DNA of 64,000 nt from Pseudescherichia sp039594205 (GTDB lineage: Bacteria; Pseudomonadota; Gammaproteobacteria; Enterobacterales; Enterobacteriaceae), in assembly GCA_039594205.1 (NCBI GenBank), contig JBCNNW010000006.1, forward strand, positions 1 through 64,000, given 5' to 3'. The stretch's first letter is position 1. Each line of letters opens with the position of its first letter. Both the position numbers and the translations under genes were made by a program. The notes beneath the pieces are model-generated. The model did not search any database, had not been told where the DNA came from, and saw only the letters and a program-made list of their open reading frames with translations. Shown here piece by piece: positions 9,443 through 19,012 of this stretch.

Positions 9443-10780
9443 ATGAGCCAACAACACACTACCCAGGCCGCGGGCCAGGGGTTGCTTGACCGCGTGTTTA
9501 AACTGCGCGAGCATGGCACCACGGCACGCACCGAGGTGATCGCCGGTTTTACCACCTTCCTGACGATGGTCTATATCGTCTTTGTTAACCCACAGATTCT
9601 GGGTGTTGCTGGCATGGATACCAGCGCGGTATTCGTTACCACCTGTCTGATCGCCGCCTTTGGCAGCATCCTGATGGGCCTGTTCGCTAACCTGCCGGTA
9701 GCGCTTGCGCCTGCGATGGGTCTGAACGCTTTCTTCGCCTTTGTGGTGGTTGGCGCAATGGGCCTGCCGTGGCAGGTAGGGATGGGCGCTATCTTCTGGG
9801 GCGCTATTGGCCTGCTGCTGTTGACCATCTTCCGCGTCCGCTACTGGATGATTGCTAACATTCCGGTGAGCCTGCGTGTGGGGATCACCAGCGGTATTGG
9901 TCTGTTCATCGGCATGATGGGTCTGAAAAACGCTGGCGTGATCGTGGCGAACCCGGAGACGCTGGTGACCATCGGTAACCTGACCTCCCACAGCGTGCTG
10001 CTGGGCGTGCTGGGCTTCTTTATCATCGCTATTCTCGCCTCGCGTAACGTGCATGCGGCGGTGCTGGTCTCTATCGTGGTAACCACCCTGCTGGGCTGGT
10101 GGCTGGGCGATGTGCACTACAGCGGGATTGTCTCTAAGCCGCCGAGCGTAACCAGCGTTGTCGGCCACGTTGATCTCGCCGGCTCGTTTAACCTTGGCCT
10201 CGCGGGTGTGATCTTCTCGTTTATGCTGGTTAACCTGTTCGACTCCTCCGGGACGCTGATTGGCGTCACCGATAAAGCCGGTCTGGCCGATGAGAAGGGT
10301 AAGTTCCCGCGTATGAAGCAGGCCCTGTTTGTTGACAGCATCTCCTCCGTAGCCGGCTCCTTTATCGGTACCTCGTCGGTTACCGCCTATATTGAGTCCT
10401 CATCCGGGGTCTCCGTTGGTGGCCGTACCGGCCTGACCGCCGTCGTGGTTGGCGTGCTGTTCCTGCTGGTGATTTTCCTGTCGCCGCTGGCCGGGATGGT
10501 TCCGCCATATGCCGCTGCGGGTGCGCTGATCTACGTCGGTGTGCTGATGACCTCCAGCCTCTCCCGCGTGAAATGGGACGATCTGACCGAAGCCGTGCCG
10601 GCGTTTATCACCGCCGTGATGATGCCGTTCAGCTTCTCGATTACCGAAGGGATTGCGCTGGGCTTTATCTCTTACTGCATCATGAAGATCGGTACCGGAC
10701 GCTTCCGCGATCTCAGCCCGTGCGTGATTATCGTTGCGCTGCTGTTTGTGTTGAAGATTGTATTTATCGACGCGCATTAA
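9443..10780 (+). CDS. adeP: Adenine permease of the NCS2/AzgA family
   Basis: This inner-membrane purine importer (E. coli AdeP, formerly YieG, high-affinity adenine uptake) has 445 aa, equal to E. coli. Family signatures visible are TTFLTMVYIVFVNP near residue 30, the substrate-loop region ALAPAMGLNAFFAF, and VNLFDSSGTLIG in the middle. About 12 membrane helices alternate with short loops. Upstream, AAGCAAACG at 9344-9352 resembles half a PurR site, which is weak evidence for purine control. A strong terminator follows. Confidence 0.95.
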   Translation: MSQQHTTQAAGQGLLDRVFKLREHGTTARTEVIAGFTTFLTMVYIVFVNPQILGVAGMDTSAVFVTTCLIAAFGSILMGLFANLPVALAPAMGLNAFFAFVVVGAMGLPWQVGMGAIFWGAIGLLLLTIFRVRYWMIANIPVSLRVGITSGIGLFIGMMGLKNAGVIVANPETLVTIGNLTSHSVLLGVLGFFIIAILASRNVHAAVLVSIVVTTLLGWWLGDVHYSGIVSKPPSVTSVVGHVDLAGSFNLGLAGVIFSFMLVNLFDSSGTLIGVTDKAGLADEKGKFPRMKQALFVDSISSVAGSFIGTSSVTAYIESSSGVSVGGRTGLTAVVVGVLFLLVIFLSPLAGMVPPYAAAGALIYVGVLMTSSLSRVKWDDLTEAVPAFITAVMMPFSFSITEGIALGFISYCIMKIGTGRFRDLSPCVIIVALLFVLKIVFIDAH

Positions 10781-10794
10781 TCGCTAAAAACTGG

Positions 10795-10826
10795 CCCGGC
10801 AGGCTCTTAGCTGCCGGGCTTTTTTT
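10795..10826 (+). terminator. Rho-independent terminator after adeP
   Basis: CCCGGCAG (10795-10802) and CTGCCGGG (10811-10818) form a perfect stem followed by CTTTTTTT. It ends adeP and abuts the stop codon of the convergent chrR. Confidence 0.93.
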
Positions 10827-11391
10827 ATGCCCTGACTTTCTTGATGTAATCACCAAACGCCGTCAGCTGGCCGGTCAGATGGTCCAGCGTGCTCTGATCG
10901 ATAACTTCGCCCGTCTGTGGATCCACCTTGTTCTGGATCACCCCGCCCATAAACTCTGGCTTGTTCATCACCATCGCGTCGAGGAATACCAGAATCTGTC
11001 GCAGATGATACTGGCAGCGCGCGCCGCCGATTGCGCCCATAGAGCTGGTCTGGATCAGCACCGGCTTACCTGCCAGCGGCTGCCCAGGCAGGCGTGACAG
11101 CCAGTCAATGGCGTTCTTCAGGCCGCCCGGTACGGAGTAGTTGTATTCCGGCGTCACAATCACCACGCCGTCGGCGTTGCGGATCTGCTCGGCGATGGCC
11201 TCAACGCTCTGTGGAAAACCCTCTTCCTGCTGGATATCGGCATCGTACAGCGGGATATCAGCGATTGTCGGCAGCGGTGCCACCGTCATGCCTTCCGGCG
11301 CGATTTTAGGCAGCGTGCGGGCCACCATCGCATTAAATGAGCCTTTACGCAGGCTGCCAAGCAGTGTAACGACGTGCAGTGAATCAGACAT
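10825..11391 (-). CDS. chrR: NADPH-dependent FMN reductase, chromate/quinone reductase
   Basis: This cytoplasmic flavodoxin-fold FMN enzyme (E. coli ChrR/YieF) reduces quinones and chromate and is thought to limit oxidative stress. It has 188 aa. The FMN phosphate loop is LLGSLRKGSFN near residue 10, and the second flavin loop is TPEYNYSVPGGLKNAIDW near residue 80. It lies directly downstream of yieE (34-bp gap) on the same strand, as in E. coli. Confidence 0.94.
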   Translation of the reverse strand: MSDSLHVVTLLGSLRKGSFNAMVARTLPKIAPEGMTVAPLPTIADIPLYDADIQQEEGFPQSVEAIAEQIRNADGVVIVTPEYNYSVPGGLKNAIDWLSRLPGQPLAGKPVLIQTSSMGAIGGARCQYHLRQILVFLDAMVMNKPEFMGGVIQNKVDPQTGEVIDQSTLDHLTGQLTAFGDYIKKVRA

Positions 11392-11425
11392 CTTGACTCC
11401 TTACCGATAGTTGAAAAAAGGCGAA

Positions 11426-12151
11426 CTACGCAGACAGGCTGGTAAAACGCATCAGTCGAGCAGCGGGGCCGTTAGCGCGCGTCTGAAGGTCAGGCAGGCA
11501 GCGCCAGCCCCGCCTGCTATCAAATTCCCAAATCTTCAGGCTTTCAATGGCGGGCGAAACCGCCACGGACCAGATTAGCACGTCCTCTGCGTCACAAAGC
11601 ACTTCAATGGGTTCTGCTTGCGCAGCGCGCAGCTTACCGGAGCCAGGTAGCAGCTGCAGAAACCCTGGCGCATCCTGGGACTGGCCAGCCATCTTCAGCA
11701 CGCTCTGCCGTAGGGTCATGATTTGCGCCTGAGCCTCGTTAGGATCGCTCTGATTGTTGATCCACAGCTTTTCATTGCTGGTGAAGAGCTGGTGCTCAGG
11801 GGCATGCGGCGTGTGAAAGCTGCGCGTTGCTCGCTGCAGCGCCATATTCAGACCGCACAGGCCGCTGGTGGCGACGGCGACGCCGACCATATTCCCGGCA
11901 TAGGCCAGCGAAAAATGGGGCAGGCTACGATCGGCAAAGACCGGACGACCATTGGGCTGAATGATGATGTCAGGTAGCTCGCTTAAACCGTATAGCATAA
12001 ATATCAGTTCAGCGAGCAGGGCGCGGGAGGCTAAGTAGCGGGTACGGTGGTGTTCCGGCAGCGTCCTGGCCCGATCGTGACAGGACGAGGGCAGACGGAA
12101 GGAGACTCGCTGCCCATCGGTAAGGATCCCTCTTGCAAAATGTGTCGCCAT
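11426..12151 (-). CDS. yieE: YieE, phosphopantetheinyl-transferase-like protein with degraded metal site
   Basis: The protein has 241 aa and the fold of the Sfp/AcpT superfamily, which transfers phosphopantetheine to carrier proteins. The usual metal-binding motif GxDxE reads CGLNMALQR here: the Asp is Asn (AAT) and the acidic partner is Ala (GCG). The second motif, usually W..KEA..K, reads TLRQSVLK and lacks the glutamate. These are the residues that bind magnesium in active family members, so catalysis is doubtful. The reading frame is intact and the locus position is conserved, which argues for a retained non-enzymatic role or early decay. Confidence 0.85.
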   Translation of the reverse strand: MATHFARGILTDGQRVSFRLPSSCHDRARTLPEHHRTRYLASRALLAELIFMLYGLSELPDIIIQPNGRPVFADRSLPHFSLAYAGNMVGVAVATSGLCGLNMALQRATRSFHTPHAPEHQLFTSNEKLWINNQSDPNEAQAQIMTLRQSVLKMAGQSQDAPGFLQLLPGSGKLRAAQAEPIEVLCDAEDVLIWSVAVSPAIESLKIWEFDSRRGWRCLPDLQTRANGPAARLMRFTSLSA

Positions 12152-12566
12152 TTTTCACTCCATGATAATGGTTAGTTCGCTCGCGACGGTAAAAGCAGTA
12201 TGTCGCACTGTGTGCAGGTTTTAGCACGGAAAAAAGGGGGTAAAAAGCACTGTGAGGGATTTTTACAATTCAGTGATAGAGACGGGGAGAAGGGGAGAGA
12301 CAGGCTATCCGTTACGCCAGGAGGGTCAGGTACGCTTAGAGATAATATAAAAAGCGAATAGTGAATAAGGTTTAATTATATAAAATATAAATTGGTGAGC
12401 GATTACTTATATTTTTAAATGCGGTATTCAGGGCGTGTTGAATTTTAAATTTATTGATGAAGGTAAATTCAAAATGACTTATAGGGAGTAAAGCAGAGAA
12501 AAATAATTGTCATTGCAAATTAATCGGTCGTACAATAAAAATAAACAAATATCTTAAGAGGTTTTT
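12152..12566. other. AT-rich intergenic region upstream of the unknown gene at 12567
   Basis: This 415-bp gap is rich in A+T from about 12340 onward, unlike the flanking core genes. Apart from the promoter at 12507-12536, no coding or RNA gene was recognised. In E. coli the tna operon, mdtL and yidZ occupy the equivalent interval between mnmE and yieE. Confidence 0.6.
12507..12536 (+). promoter_or_regulatory. Sigma-70 promoter for the unknown gene at 12567
   Basis: TTGTCA (12507-12512) and TACAAT (12531-12536) each match the consensus at 5 of 6 positions with an 18-bp spacer. The predicted transcription start is about 24 bp before the ATG. Confidence 0.65.
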
Positions 12567-12977
12567 ATGGCTTTCATGTCGTTATCTACAATAGCTGCGA
12601 AAAGTGGCCGTATGGTACAAAGCAACCATGTCACTGTTACCCAGCGCAAACGCATCGCTGGATCCGTTGAGTTGGGATTCAGAATCAGCCGGGGCGCAAT
12701 GGATACAACCGGCATAGAAATCGGCGATCGTGTTGATATCCTTTACGATAGTGAATCATCTGTGTGGATGATAAAGGCGGTTCTGGAGGGGGGCTTTGGC
12801 GTTGCAGGGCAGAAGAATAAATCAGGTGAATACTCGTCGTGTGTAATCAGAATCACATTAAGGCCAGGGTTTCCTCGTTTATCTGACGATGATAATGCAT
12901 CGGTAAAACAATTTTCACAGGATTCAGAAACTAAGATGGGGACAGGGAGGATTATTTTCAAACTGGGTAGTGAATAG
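12567..12977 (+). CDS. Unknown 136-aa protein in the tna slot
   Basis: I do not recognise this protein. The start is supported by AAGAGG seven bases upstream and by a good sigma-70 promoter. It has no signal peptide, membrane helix or cysteine-rich motif. A basic N-terminal half (QRKRIAGS) is followed by a segment GIEIGDRVDILYD, loosely reminiscent of the GDxVxI strand of small AbrB-like DNA-binding domains, then a Ser/Asp-rich tail ending in a hydrophobic strand. It sits alone between yieE and mnmE in AT-rich DNA, which suggests transfer. A phage-derived origin is possible but not shown. Confidence 0.6.
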   Translation: MAFMSLSTIAAKSGRMVQSNHVTVTQRKRIAGSVELGFRISRGAMDTTGIEIGDRVDILYDSESSVWMIKAVLEGGFGVAGQKNKSGEYSSCVIRITLRPGFPRLSDDDNASVKQFSQDSETKMGTGRIIFKLGSE

Positions 12978-13061
12978 GGAGAGAGTAACAAAAGAGGGAG
13001 CAGGGAAATTTATCGCGATACTATGCCACGCTTATAAATTTAAGTTTTCTTCTACTTTTTA

Positions 13062-13141
13062 TTGCCCGGCGGCGCTACGCTTGCACGGTCCTCGGGTCTG
13101 ACAGATTTGGTAAGCCGGGCAAGCAGAGCGCCGCCCGGCGT
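13062..13141. repeat. REP-type inverted repeats after mnmE
   Basis: GCCCGGCGGCGCTACGCTTG at the left and GCGCCGCCCGGC at the right are inverted REP-like units flanking about 45 bp that contain AAGCCGGGCAAG. They lie beyond the mnmE stop. Confidence 0.75.
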
Positions 13142-13148
13142 TTGGCAC

Positions 13149-14513
13149 TTACTTCCCGATACAGAAGCTTGAGAAGATCCGGCCTAACAGGTCGTCAGAG
13201 GTAAACTCGCCGGTGATCTCGCTCAGGCTCTGCTGGGCGAGGCGCAGCTCTTCCGCCAGCAGCTCGCCTGCCCACGCGCCGAGCAGCTGCGCTTTACCCT
13301 GCTGCAGGTGCTCCGCGGCCAGCTCCAGCGCCTGCAGGTGGCGGCGACGGGCCAGGAAGCCACCTTCCATCTGCGTATCAAAGCCCATGCTCTGCTTAAG
13401 ATGGTTACGCAGCACGTCAATGCCTTCGCCGGTGTAGGCGGAGAGGCGGACAAGTGAGTGACCATTCACCTCGCTGATCCCCAGCGTCTCGCCGGTCAGA
13501 TCGGCTTTATTACGTACCACGGTGATCGGCAGCTTCGCGGGCAGGCGGGCGATAAAGTCCGGCCAGATATCCGCCGGATCGACGGCGTCGGTGGTGGTGC
13601 CATCGACCATAAACAGCACCCGGTCGGCCTGCTCGATCTCCTGCCAGGCGCGCTCAATGCCGATGCGCTCGACTTCGTCGCTGGCGTCGCGCAGCCCGGC
13701 GGTATCAATGATATGCAGCGGCATGCCGTCGATGTGAATGTGCTCGCGCAGCACGTCACGGGTGGTACCGGCAATATCGGTCACGATAGCCGCCTCGCGC
13801 CCGGCCAGGGCGTTCAGCAGGCTCGATTTCCCGGCGTTCGGGCGACCGGCGATCACTACCTTCATCCCTTCACGCAGCAGGCTGCCCTGGCGCGCTTCCG
13901 CCCGTACGGCGTCGAGATCGGCCATCACGCCGTTAAGCTGCGCTTCGATTTTGCCATCAGAGAGGAAGTCGATCTCCTCGTCGGGAAAATCAATCGCAGC
14001 CTCTACGTAAATCCGCAGGTGAGTAAGTGCTTCCACCAGATGATTAACACGGGCAGAGAAGGCACCCTGGAGGGAGTTCAGCGCCGAGCGTGCGGCCTGT
14101 TCCGAGCTGGCGTCGATCAGGTCGGCAATCGCTTCGGCCTGGGCCAGGTCCAGCTTGTCGTTGAGAAACGCGCGCTCGGAAAATTCGCCGGGACGGGCAA
14201 TGCGCAGGCCGGGCAGGGTCAGGATACGCTTTAACAGCAGGTCGAGGATCACCGGCCCGCCGTGTCCCTGTAGCTCCAGCACGTCTTCGCCGGTAAAGGA
14301 GTTCGGGCCGGGGAACCACAGGGCGATGCCCTGATCCAGCGCCGTGCCGTCCGCGTCGTTAAACGGCAGATAGTCGGCGTAGCGCGGTTTCGGCAGCTTG
14401 CCCAACACGGCTTGCGCGACGTCGCGGGCCTTATGACCAGAGATACGCAGAATGCCCACACCACCGCGTCCCGGTGGGGTTGCCTGGGCGACGATAGTGT
14501 CGTTATGGCTCAT
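13149..14513 (-). CDS. mnmE: tRNA uridine-5-carboxymethylaminomethyl modification GTPase MnmE
   Basis: With MnmG, MnmE modifies the wobble uridine of several tRNAs (cmnm5U). It has 454 aa: an N-terminal tetrahydrofolate-binding domain (TPPGRGGVGILRISG), a helical domain, and an inserted Ras-like G domain with G1 GRPNAGKSSLLN, G3 DTAG and G4 NKAD. The obligatory C-terminal FCIGK is present. It lies downstream of yidC in the conserved rpmH-rnpA-yidD-yidC-mnmE order, separated from yidC by a terminator. Confidence 0.98.
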   Translation of the reverse strand: MSHNDTIVAQATPPGRGGVGILRISGHKARDVAQAVLGKLPKPRYADYLPFNDADGTALDQGIALWFPGPNSFTGEDVLELQGHGGPVILDLLLKRILTLPGLRIARPGEFSERAFLNDKLDLAQAEAIADLIDASSEQAARSALNSLQGAFSARVNHLVEALTHLRIYVEAAIDFPDEEIDFLSDGKIEAQLNGVMADLDAVRAEARQGSLLREGMKVVIAGRPNAGKSSLLNALAGREAAIVTDIAGTTRDVLREHIHIDGMPLHIIDTAGLRDASDEVERIGIERAWQEIEQADRVLFMVDGTTTDAVDPADIWPDFIARLPAKLPITVVRNKADLTGETLGISEVNGHSLVRLSAYTGEGIDVLRNHLKQSMGFDTQMEGGFLARRRHLQALELAAEHLQQGKAQLLGAWAGELLAEELRLAQQSLSEITGEFTSDDLLGRIFSSFCIGK

Positions 14514-14540
14514 GATATGTCTCTATTGTTACCAATAAAA

Positions 14541-14562
14541 AGGGCGGTCATCTGACCGCCCT
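14541..14562 (-). terminator. Terminator between yidC and mnmE
   Basis: AGGGCGGT and ACCGCCCT pair around a CATCTG loop. On the minus strand the stem runs straight into TTTTTATTGG, so it should stop transcription coming from yidC. Confidence 0.85.
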
Positions 14563-14577
14563 CTCTGTACTTTCCTT

Positions 14578-14610
14578 TGCCGGGTGGCGCTGCGCTAACC
14601 CGGCCTACAG
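14578..14610. repeat. REP element downstream of yidC
   Basis: GCCGGGTGGCGCTGCGCTAA and CCCGGCCTAC form the typical imperfect REP palindrome just after the yidC stop. Confidence 0.8.
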
Positions 14611-14617
14611 CTTACGA

Positions 14618-16264
14618 TTAGGAGCTTTTCTTCTCGCGGCTATGCAGGCCACGCTTCTCCAGACCGCGGTAGATCAGCTGCTGCTGCAGAATGGTCACCA
14701 GGTTGCTGACGATATAGTACAGCACCAGACCAGACGGGAACCACAGGAAGAAGACCGTAAAGATGACCGGCATAAAGGTCATGATCTTCTGCTGCATCGG
14801 GTCGGTCACGGTGGTCGGCGACATCTTCTGGATGAAGAACATCGTCACGCCCATCAGGATCGGCAGGATGTAGTACGGGTCCTGTGCCGACAGGTCATGG
14901 ATCCACAGGGCAAACGGCGCATGGCGCAGCTCGATGGAGCCCATCAGCATGTAGTACAGCGCAAGGAAGATAGGCATCTGGATAACCAGCGGTAAGCAGC
15001 CGCCCAGCGGGTTAACCTTCTCAGCTTTATACAGGGCCATCATCTCCTGGCTCTGACGCTGCTTATCATCGCCCAGACGCTCACGCATGGCCTGAATCTT
15101 AGGCTGCAGCATACGCATCTTCGCCATGGAGGTGTACTGCGCTTTGGTCAGCGGGTACATGATGCCACGAACGATAAAGGTGATGATGATGATTGAGAAG
15201 CCCCAGTTGCCCAGGAAGCTGTGGATCCACTTCAGCAGCTTGAACAGCGGCTGAGAGATAAACCACAGCCAGCCGTAGTCCACGGTCAGGTCCAGATGCG
15301 GCGCAACGGCAGCCATCTTATCCTGAATTTCCGGGCCGACCCACAGGGTGCTGGTCAGCGCGGCGGTCTGGCCTGGCTGCACCAGTACCGGAGCAGATTT
15401 GTAGCCGATAGCGGCCACGCCGTTGCCCAGGTTAGCGGTGTAGAAGTTGTTCGCAACGTCGCTACGCGGGATCCATGCGGTGGCAAAGTACTGCTGCAGC
15501 ATGGCGACCCAGCCGCCGTTAGAGGTTACGTTCAGGTTCTCGTTGTCGGCGATAGTATCGAATTTGTATTTTTCGTACTTCTCGTCCGGCGTGGAGTAGG
15601 CCGCACCGCGGAAGGTATGCAGCGCAAAGTTGCTGCTACCGGTATCACGATGGGCAGGCAGATTGATGGACTGCTTCAGCTGGCCAAAGGTGGAGATCTC
15701 CAGCGGCTTCGCGCTGCTGTTCGCCACGTTGTAACCCACGCTCACCGCATAGTCACCGCGTTTCAGAGTAAAGGTTTTGGTGAAGGTGTTGCCTGCGGCG
15801 TCGGTGTAGGTCAGCGGGATCGCCAGCTCGTTCTGGCCGTCGGCCATCACGAAGGTATCGCTGTTGACGTTATACAGCGGACGTGCGCCGTTTGCCGGGT
15901 TATCCGGGCCGTCACGACCGGTCAGGCCGCTCTGTGCCTGGTAGATGAACTCAGGCGTGGTTTCCAGCAGCTGGAAAGGCTCGGTAGACTTCAGCTCTTT
16001 CGGGTAGCCCAACAGCAGCGCCTGCTCAACATCACCACCACGGGTGTTGATGGTAAGCTCCAGCACGTCGGTCTTCACGGTAATGAGTTTACCCTGGCCA
16101 CTGGCCGGTACGCCCTGATCTGCGGCACTACCCGCTGCGGTGGTCGTAGTCTGCGTGGTCTGCTGCGTCTGAGGCTGAGGATTTTTATCCTGCTCCCAGG
16201 CTTGCCAGATCATGAAAGACACGAACAACAAAGCGATGACAAAAAGATTGCGTTGCGAATCCAT
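14618..16264 (-). CDS. yidC: Membrane protein insertase YidC
   Basis: YidC inserts and folds inner-membrane proteins, alone or with SecYEG. It has 548 aa, as in E. coli. An N-terminal signal-anchor helix (QRNLFVIALLFVSFMIWQAW) is followed by a Pro/Thr/Gln-rich linker, the large periplasmic beta-sandwich domain (about residues 55-340) and five C-terminal membrane helices, with the conserved hydrophilic-groove region starting near RGIMYPLTKAQY. The basic tail REKKSS is present. It follows yidD with 2 bp between them. Confidence 0.98.
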   Translation of the reverse strand: MDSQRNLFVIALLFVSFMIWQAWEQDKNPQPQTQQTTQTTTTAAGSAADQGVPASGQGKLITVKTDVLELTINTRGGDVEQALLLGYPKELKSTEPFQLLETTPEFIYQAQSGLTGRDGPDNPANGARPLYNVNSDTFVMADGQNELAIPLTYTDAAGNTFTKTFTLKRGDYAVSVGYNVANSSAKPLEISTFGQLKQSINLPAHRDTGSSNFALHTFRGAAYSTPDEKYEKYKFDTIADNENLNVTSNGGWVAMLQQYFATAWIPRSDVANNFYTANLGNGVAAIGYKSAPVLVQPGQTAALTSTLWVGPEIQDKMAAVAPHLDLTVDYGWLWFISQPLFKLLKWIHSFLGNWGFSIIIITFIVRGIMYPLTKAQYTSMAKMRMLQPKIQAMRERLGDDKQRQSQEMMALYKAEKVNPLGGCLPLVIQMPIFLALYYMLMGSIELRHAPFALWIHDLSAQDPYYILPILMGVTMFFIQKMSPTTVTDPMQQKIMTFMPVIFTVFFLWFPSGLVLYYIVSNLVTILQQQLIYRGLEKRGLHSREKKSS

Positions 16265-16266
16265 CG

Positions 16267-16524
16267 TTAGTGTTCTCTGGTATTAAAAGGTCCTGGCGGG
16301 ACGGGGTCGTCGCCACCCGGGTGTAAAGGGTGGCATTTTAATACGCGTTTCACCGTCAACCAACTGCCTTTTATCACCCCAAACCTGCGCAATGCCTCAA
16401 TTCCATATTGCGAACAGGTCGGTGTGAAACGACAGTGCGGCCCAAGCAGCGGACTGATCAGGCGCTGATAAACCCGAATGAGGGCTATCAGGAGCCGTGA
16501 GCCAGGCGACAGTGGCGGCGCCAT
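16267..16524 (-). CDS. yidD: Membrane protein insertion efficiency factor YidD
   Basis: This small protein (85 aa, HlyA-type domain) has the conserved cysteines of FTPTCSQYGIEAL and a membrane-associated N-terminal helix. In E. coli it aids YidC-dependent insertion. Its 5' end overlaps the rnpA 3' end by 37 bp in another frame, the usual arrangement. Confidence 0.96.
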   Translation of the reverse strand: MAPPLSPGSRLLIALIRVYQRLISPLLGPHCRFTPTCSQYGIEALRRFGVIKGSWLTVKRVLKCHPLHPGGDDPVPPGPFNTREH

Positions 16525-16847
16525 AGTTTTTCCAACGCTTCCGTGAGAGCACGGTTATCGAGGTCAGCAACCCCCTTCTTCGCCACCACCACGAAATCCA
16601 TTGCTGGCAGTTCATGCTGGCGTAAGCGGAAGCTTTCACGCGTCAGACGTTTGATCCGGTTGCGTTCATGCGCACGCTTAACGTTTTTCTTGGCGACGGT
16701 AAGACCGATACGGGGATGCCCCAGCGAATTCAGGCGGCCGAGGATGGTGATTTGCGGCGTGCCAGCCCGTTGTGGCTGCTGGAAGACGAATGTGAAATGA
16801 TTGGGAGTTAACAAGCGTAACTCCCTGGGAAATGCGAGCTTAACCAC
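16488..16847 (-). CDS. rnpA: Ribonuclease P protein component
   Basis: RnpA is the basic protein subunit that helps RNase P RNA mature the 5' ends of tRNAs. The 119 aa begin MVKLAFPRELRLL and include the RNR motif region KRAHERNRIKRLTRESFR. It is encoded 15 bp downstream of rpmH, with which it is usually co-transcribed. Confidence 0.97.
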   Translation of the reverse strand: MVKLAFPRELRLLTPNHFTFVFQQPQRAGTPQITILGRLNSLGHPRIGLTVAKKNVKRAHERNRIKRLTRESFRLRQHELPAMDFVVVAKKGVADLDNRALTEALEKLWRRHCRLAHGS

Positions 16848-16862
16848 TCAGGGTTAGCTTTA

Positions 16863-17610
<748 letters not shown>

Positions 17611-19008
17611 GTGTCACTTTCGCTTTGGCAGCAGTGTCTTGCCCGACTGCAGGATGAGTTACCAGCCACAGAATTCAGTATGTGGATCCGCCCATTGCAG
17701 GCGGAACTGAGTGACAACACGCTGGCTTTGTATGCGCCAAACCGTTTTGTACTCGATTGGGTCAGGGACAAGTACCTCAATAATATCAACGGACTGCTGA
17801 ACGAGTTCTGTGGCTCGGATACGCCACAGCTGCGCTTTGAAGTGGGTACCCGACCGGTCGCCCATACCCTAAGAGAGCCGGCAAGCGTTGCCGCCCCAGC
17901 CCAGGTCGCCGCGGTGCAGATGCCCCGCGTTGCTCCTGCGCCGCGCCAGGGCTGGGATAACGTTCCCGCTCCGGCAGAGCCTACCTACCGCTCTAACGTT
18001 AACGTGAAACACACGTTTGATAACTTCGTCGAAGGTAAATCGAACCAGCTGGCCCGTGCGGCGGCTCGCCAGGTGGCCGATAACCCCGGTGGGGCCTACA
18101 ACCCGCTGTTTCTCTATGGCGGCACGGGTCTCGGTAAGACGCACCTGCTGCACGCGGTGGGTAACGGCATCGTGGCGCGTAAGCCCAATGCCAAAGTGGT
18201 CTATATGCACTCCGAGCGCTTTGTTCAGGACATGGTTAAGGCCCTGCAGAACAACGCCATTGAGGAGTTTAAACGCTACTACCGCTCCGTAGACGCTCTG
18301 CTAATCGATGATATCCAGTTCTTTGCCAATAAGGAGCGCTCCCAGGAGGAGTTCTTCCACACCTTTAACGCCCTGCTGGAAGGCAACCAACAGATCATCC
18401 TCACCTCGGATCGTTATCCAAAAGAGATCAACGGCGTCGAGGATCGTCTCAAGTCGCGCTTTGGCTGGGGATTGACCGTGGCGATCGAGCCGCCTGAGCT
18501 CGAAACCCGCGTGGCGATCCTGATGAAAAAGGCCGACGAAAACGACATTCGTCTGCCGGGCGAAGTGGCGTTCTTTATTGCCAAACGTCTGCGCTCCAAC
18601 GTGCGTGAGCTGGAGGGGGCGCTGAACCGCGTGATCGCCAACGCCAACTTCACCGGCCGCGCCATTACCATCGATTTCGTTCGTGAAGCGCTGCGCGATC
18701 TGCTGGCGCTCCAGGAAAAGCTGGTCACCATCGACAATATTCAAAAGACGGTGGCGGAGTACTACAAAATTAAAGTGGCGGATCTGCTCTCCAAGCGCCG
18801 ATCCCGCTCGGTAGCGCGTCCGCGCCAGATGGCAATGGCGCTGGCCAAAGAGCTGACCAACCACAGCCTGCCGGAGATCGGCGATGCGTTTGGCGGCCGC
18901 GACCATACGACCGTACTTCACGCCTGCCGTAAAATCGAGCAGCTGCGTGAAGAGAGCCATGATATCAAAGAAGATTTCTCCAATTTAATCCGAACTCTAT
19001 CGTCGTGA
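17611..19008 (+). CDS. dnaA: Chromosomal replication initiator DnaA
   Basis: DnaA opens oriC and is also a transcription factor. Starting at the GTG at 17611 (MSLSLWQQCLARLQ) gives 465 aa, close to the E. coli 467; a longer frame extends upstream but has no family support. Domain I (helicase loading) is N-terminal, followed by a variable linker. Domain III has Walker A GGTGLGKTHLL and Walker B ALLIDDIQF, and domain IV carries the DNA-binding signature GGRDHTTVLHACRKI. dnaN follows after 4 bp. Confidence 0.98.
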   Translation: MSLSLWQQCLARLQDELPATEFSMWIRPLQAELSDNTLALYAPNRFVLDWVRDKYLNNINGLLNEFCGSDTPQLRFEVGTRPVAHTLREPASVAAPAQVAAVQMPRVAPAPRQGWDNVPAPAEPTYRSNVNVKHTFDNFVEGKSNQLARAAARQVADNPGGAYNPLFLYGGTGLGKTHLLHAVGNGIVARKPNAKVVYMHSERFVQDMVKALQNNAIEEFKRYYRSVDALLIDDIQFFANKERSQEEFFHTFNALLEGNQQIILTSDRYPKEINGVEDRLKSRFGWGLTVAIEPPELETRVAILMKKADENDIRLPGEVAFFIAKRLRSNVRELEGALNRVIANANFTGRAITIDFVREALRDLLALQEKLVTIDNIQKTVAEYYKIKVADLLSKRRSRSVARPRQMAMALAKELTNHSLPEIGDAFGGRDHTTVLHACRKIEQLREESHDIKEDFSNLIRTLSS

Positions 19009-19012
19009 TGCT

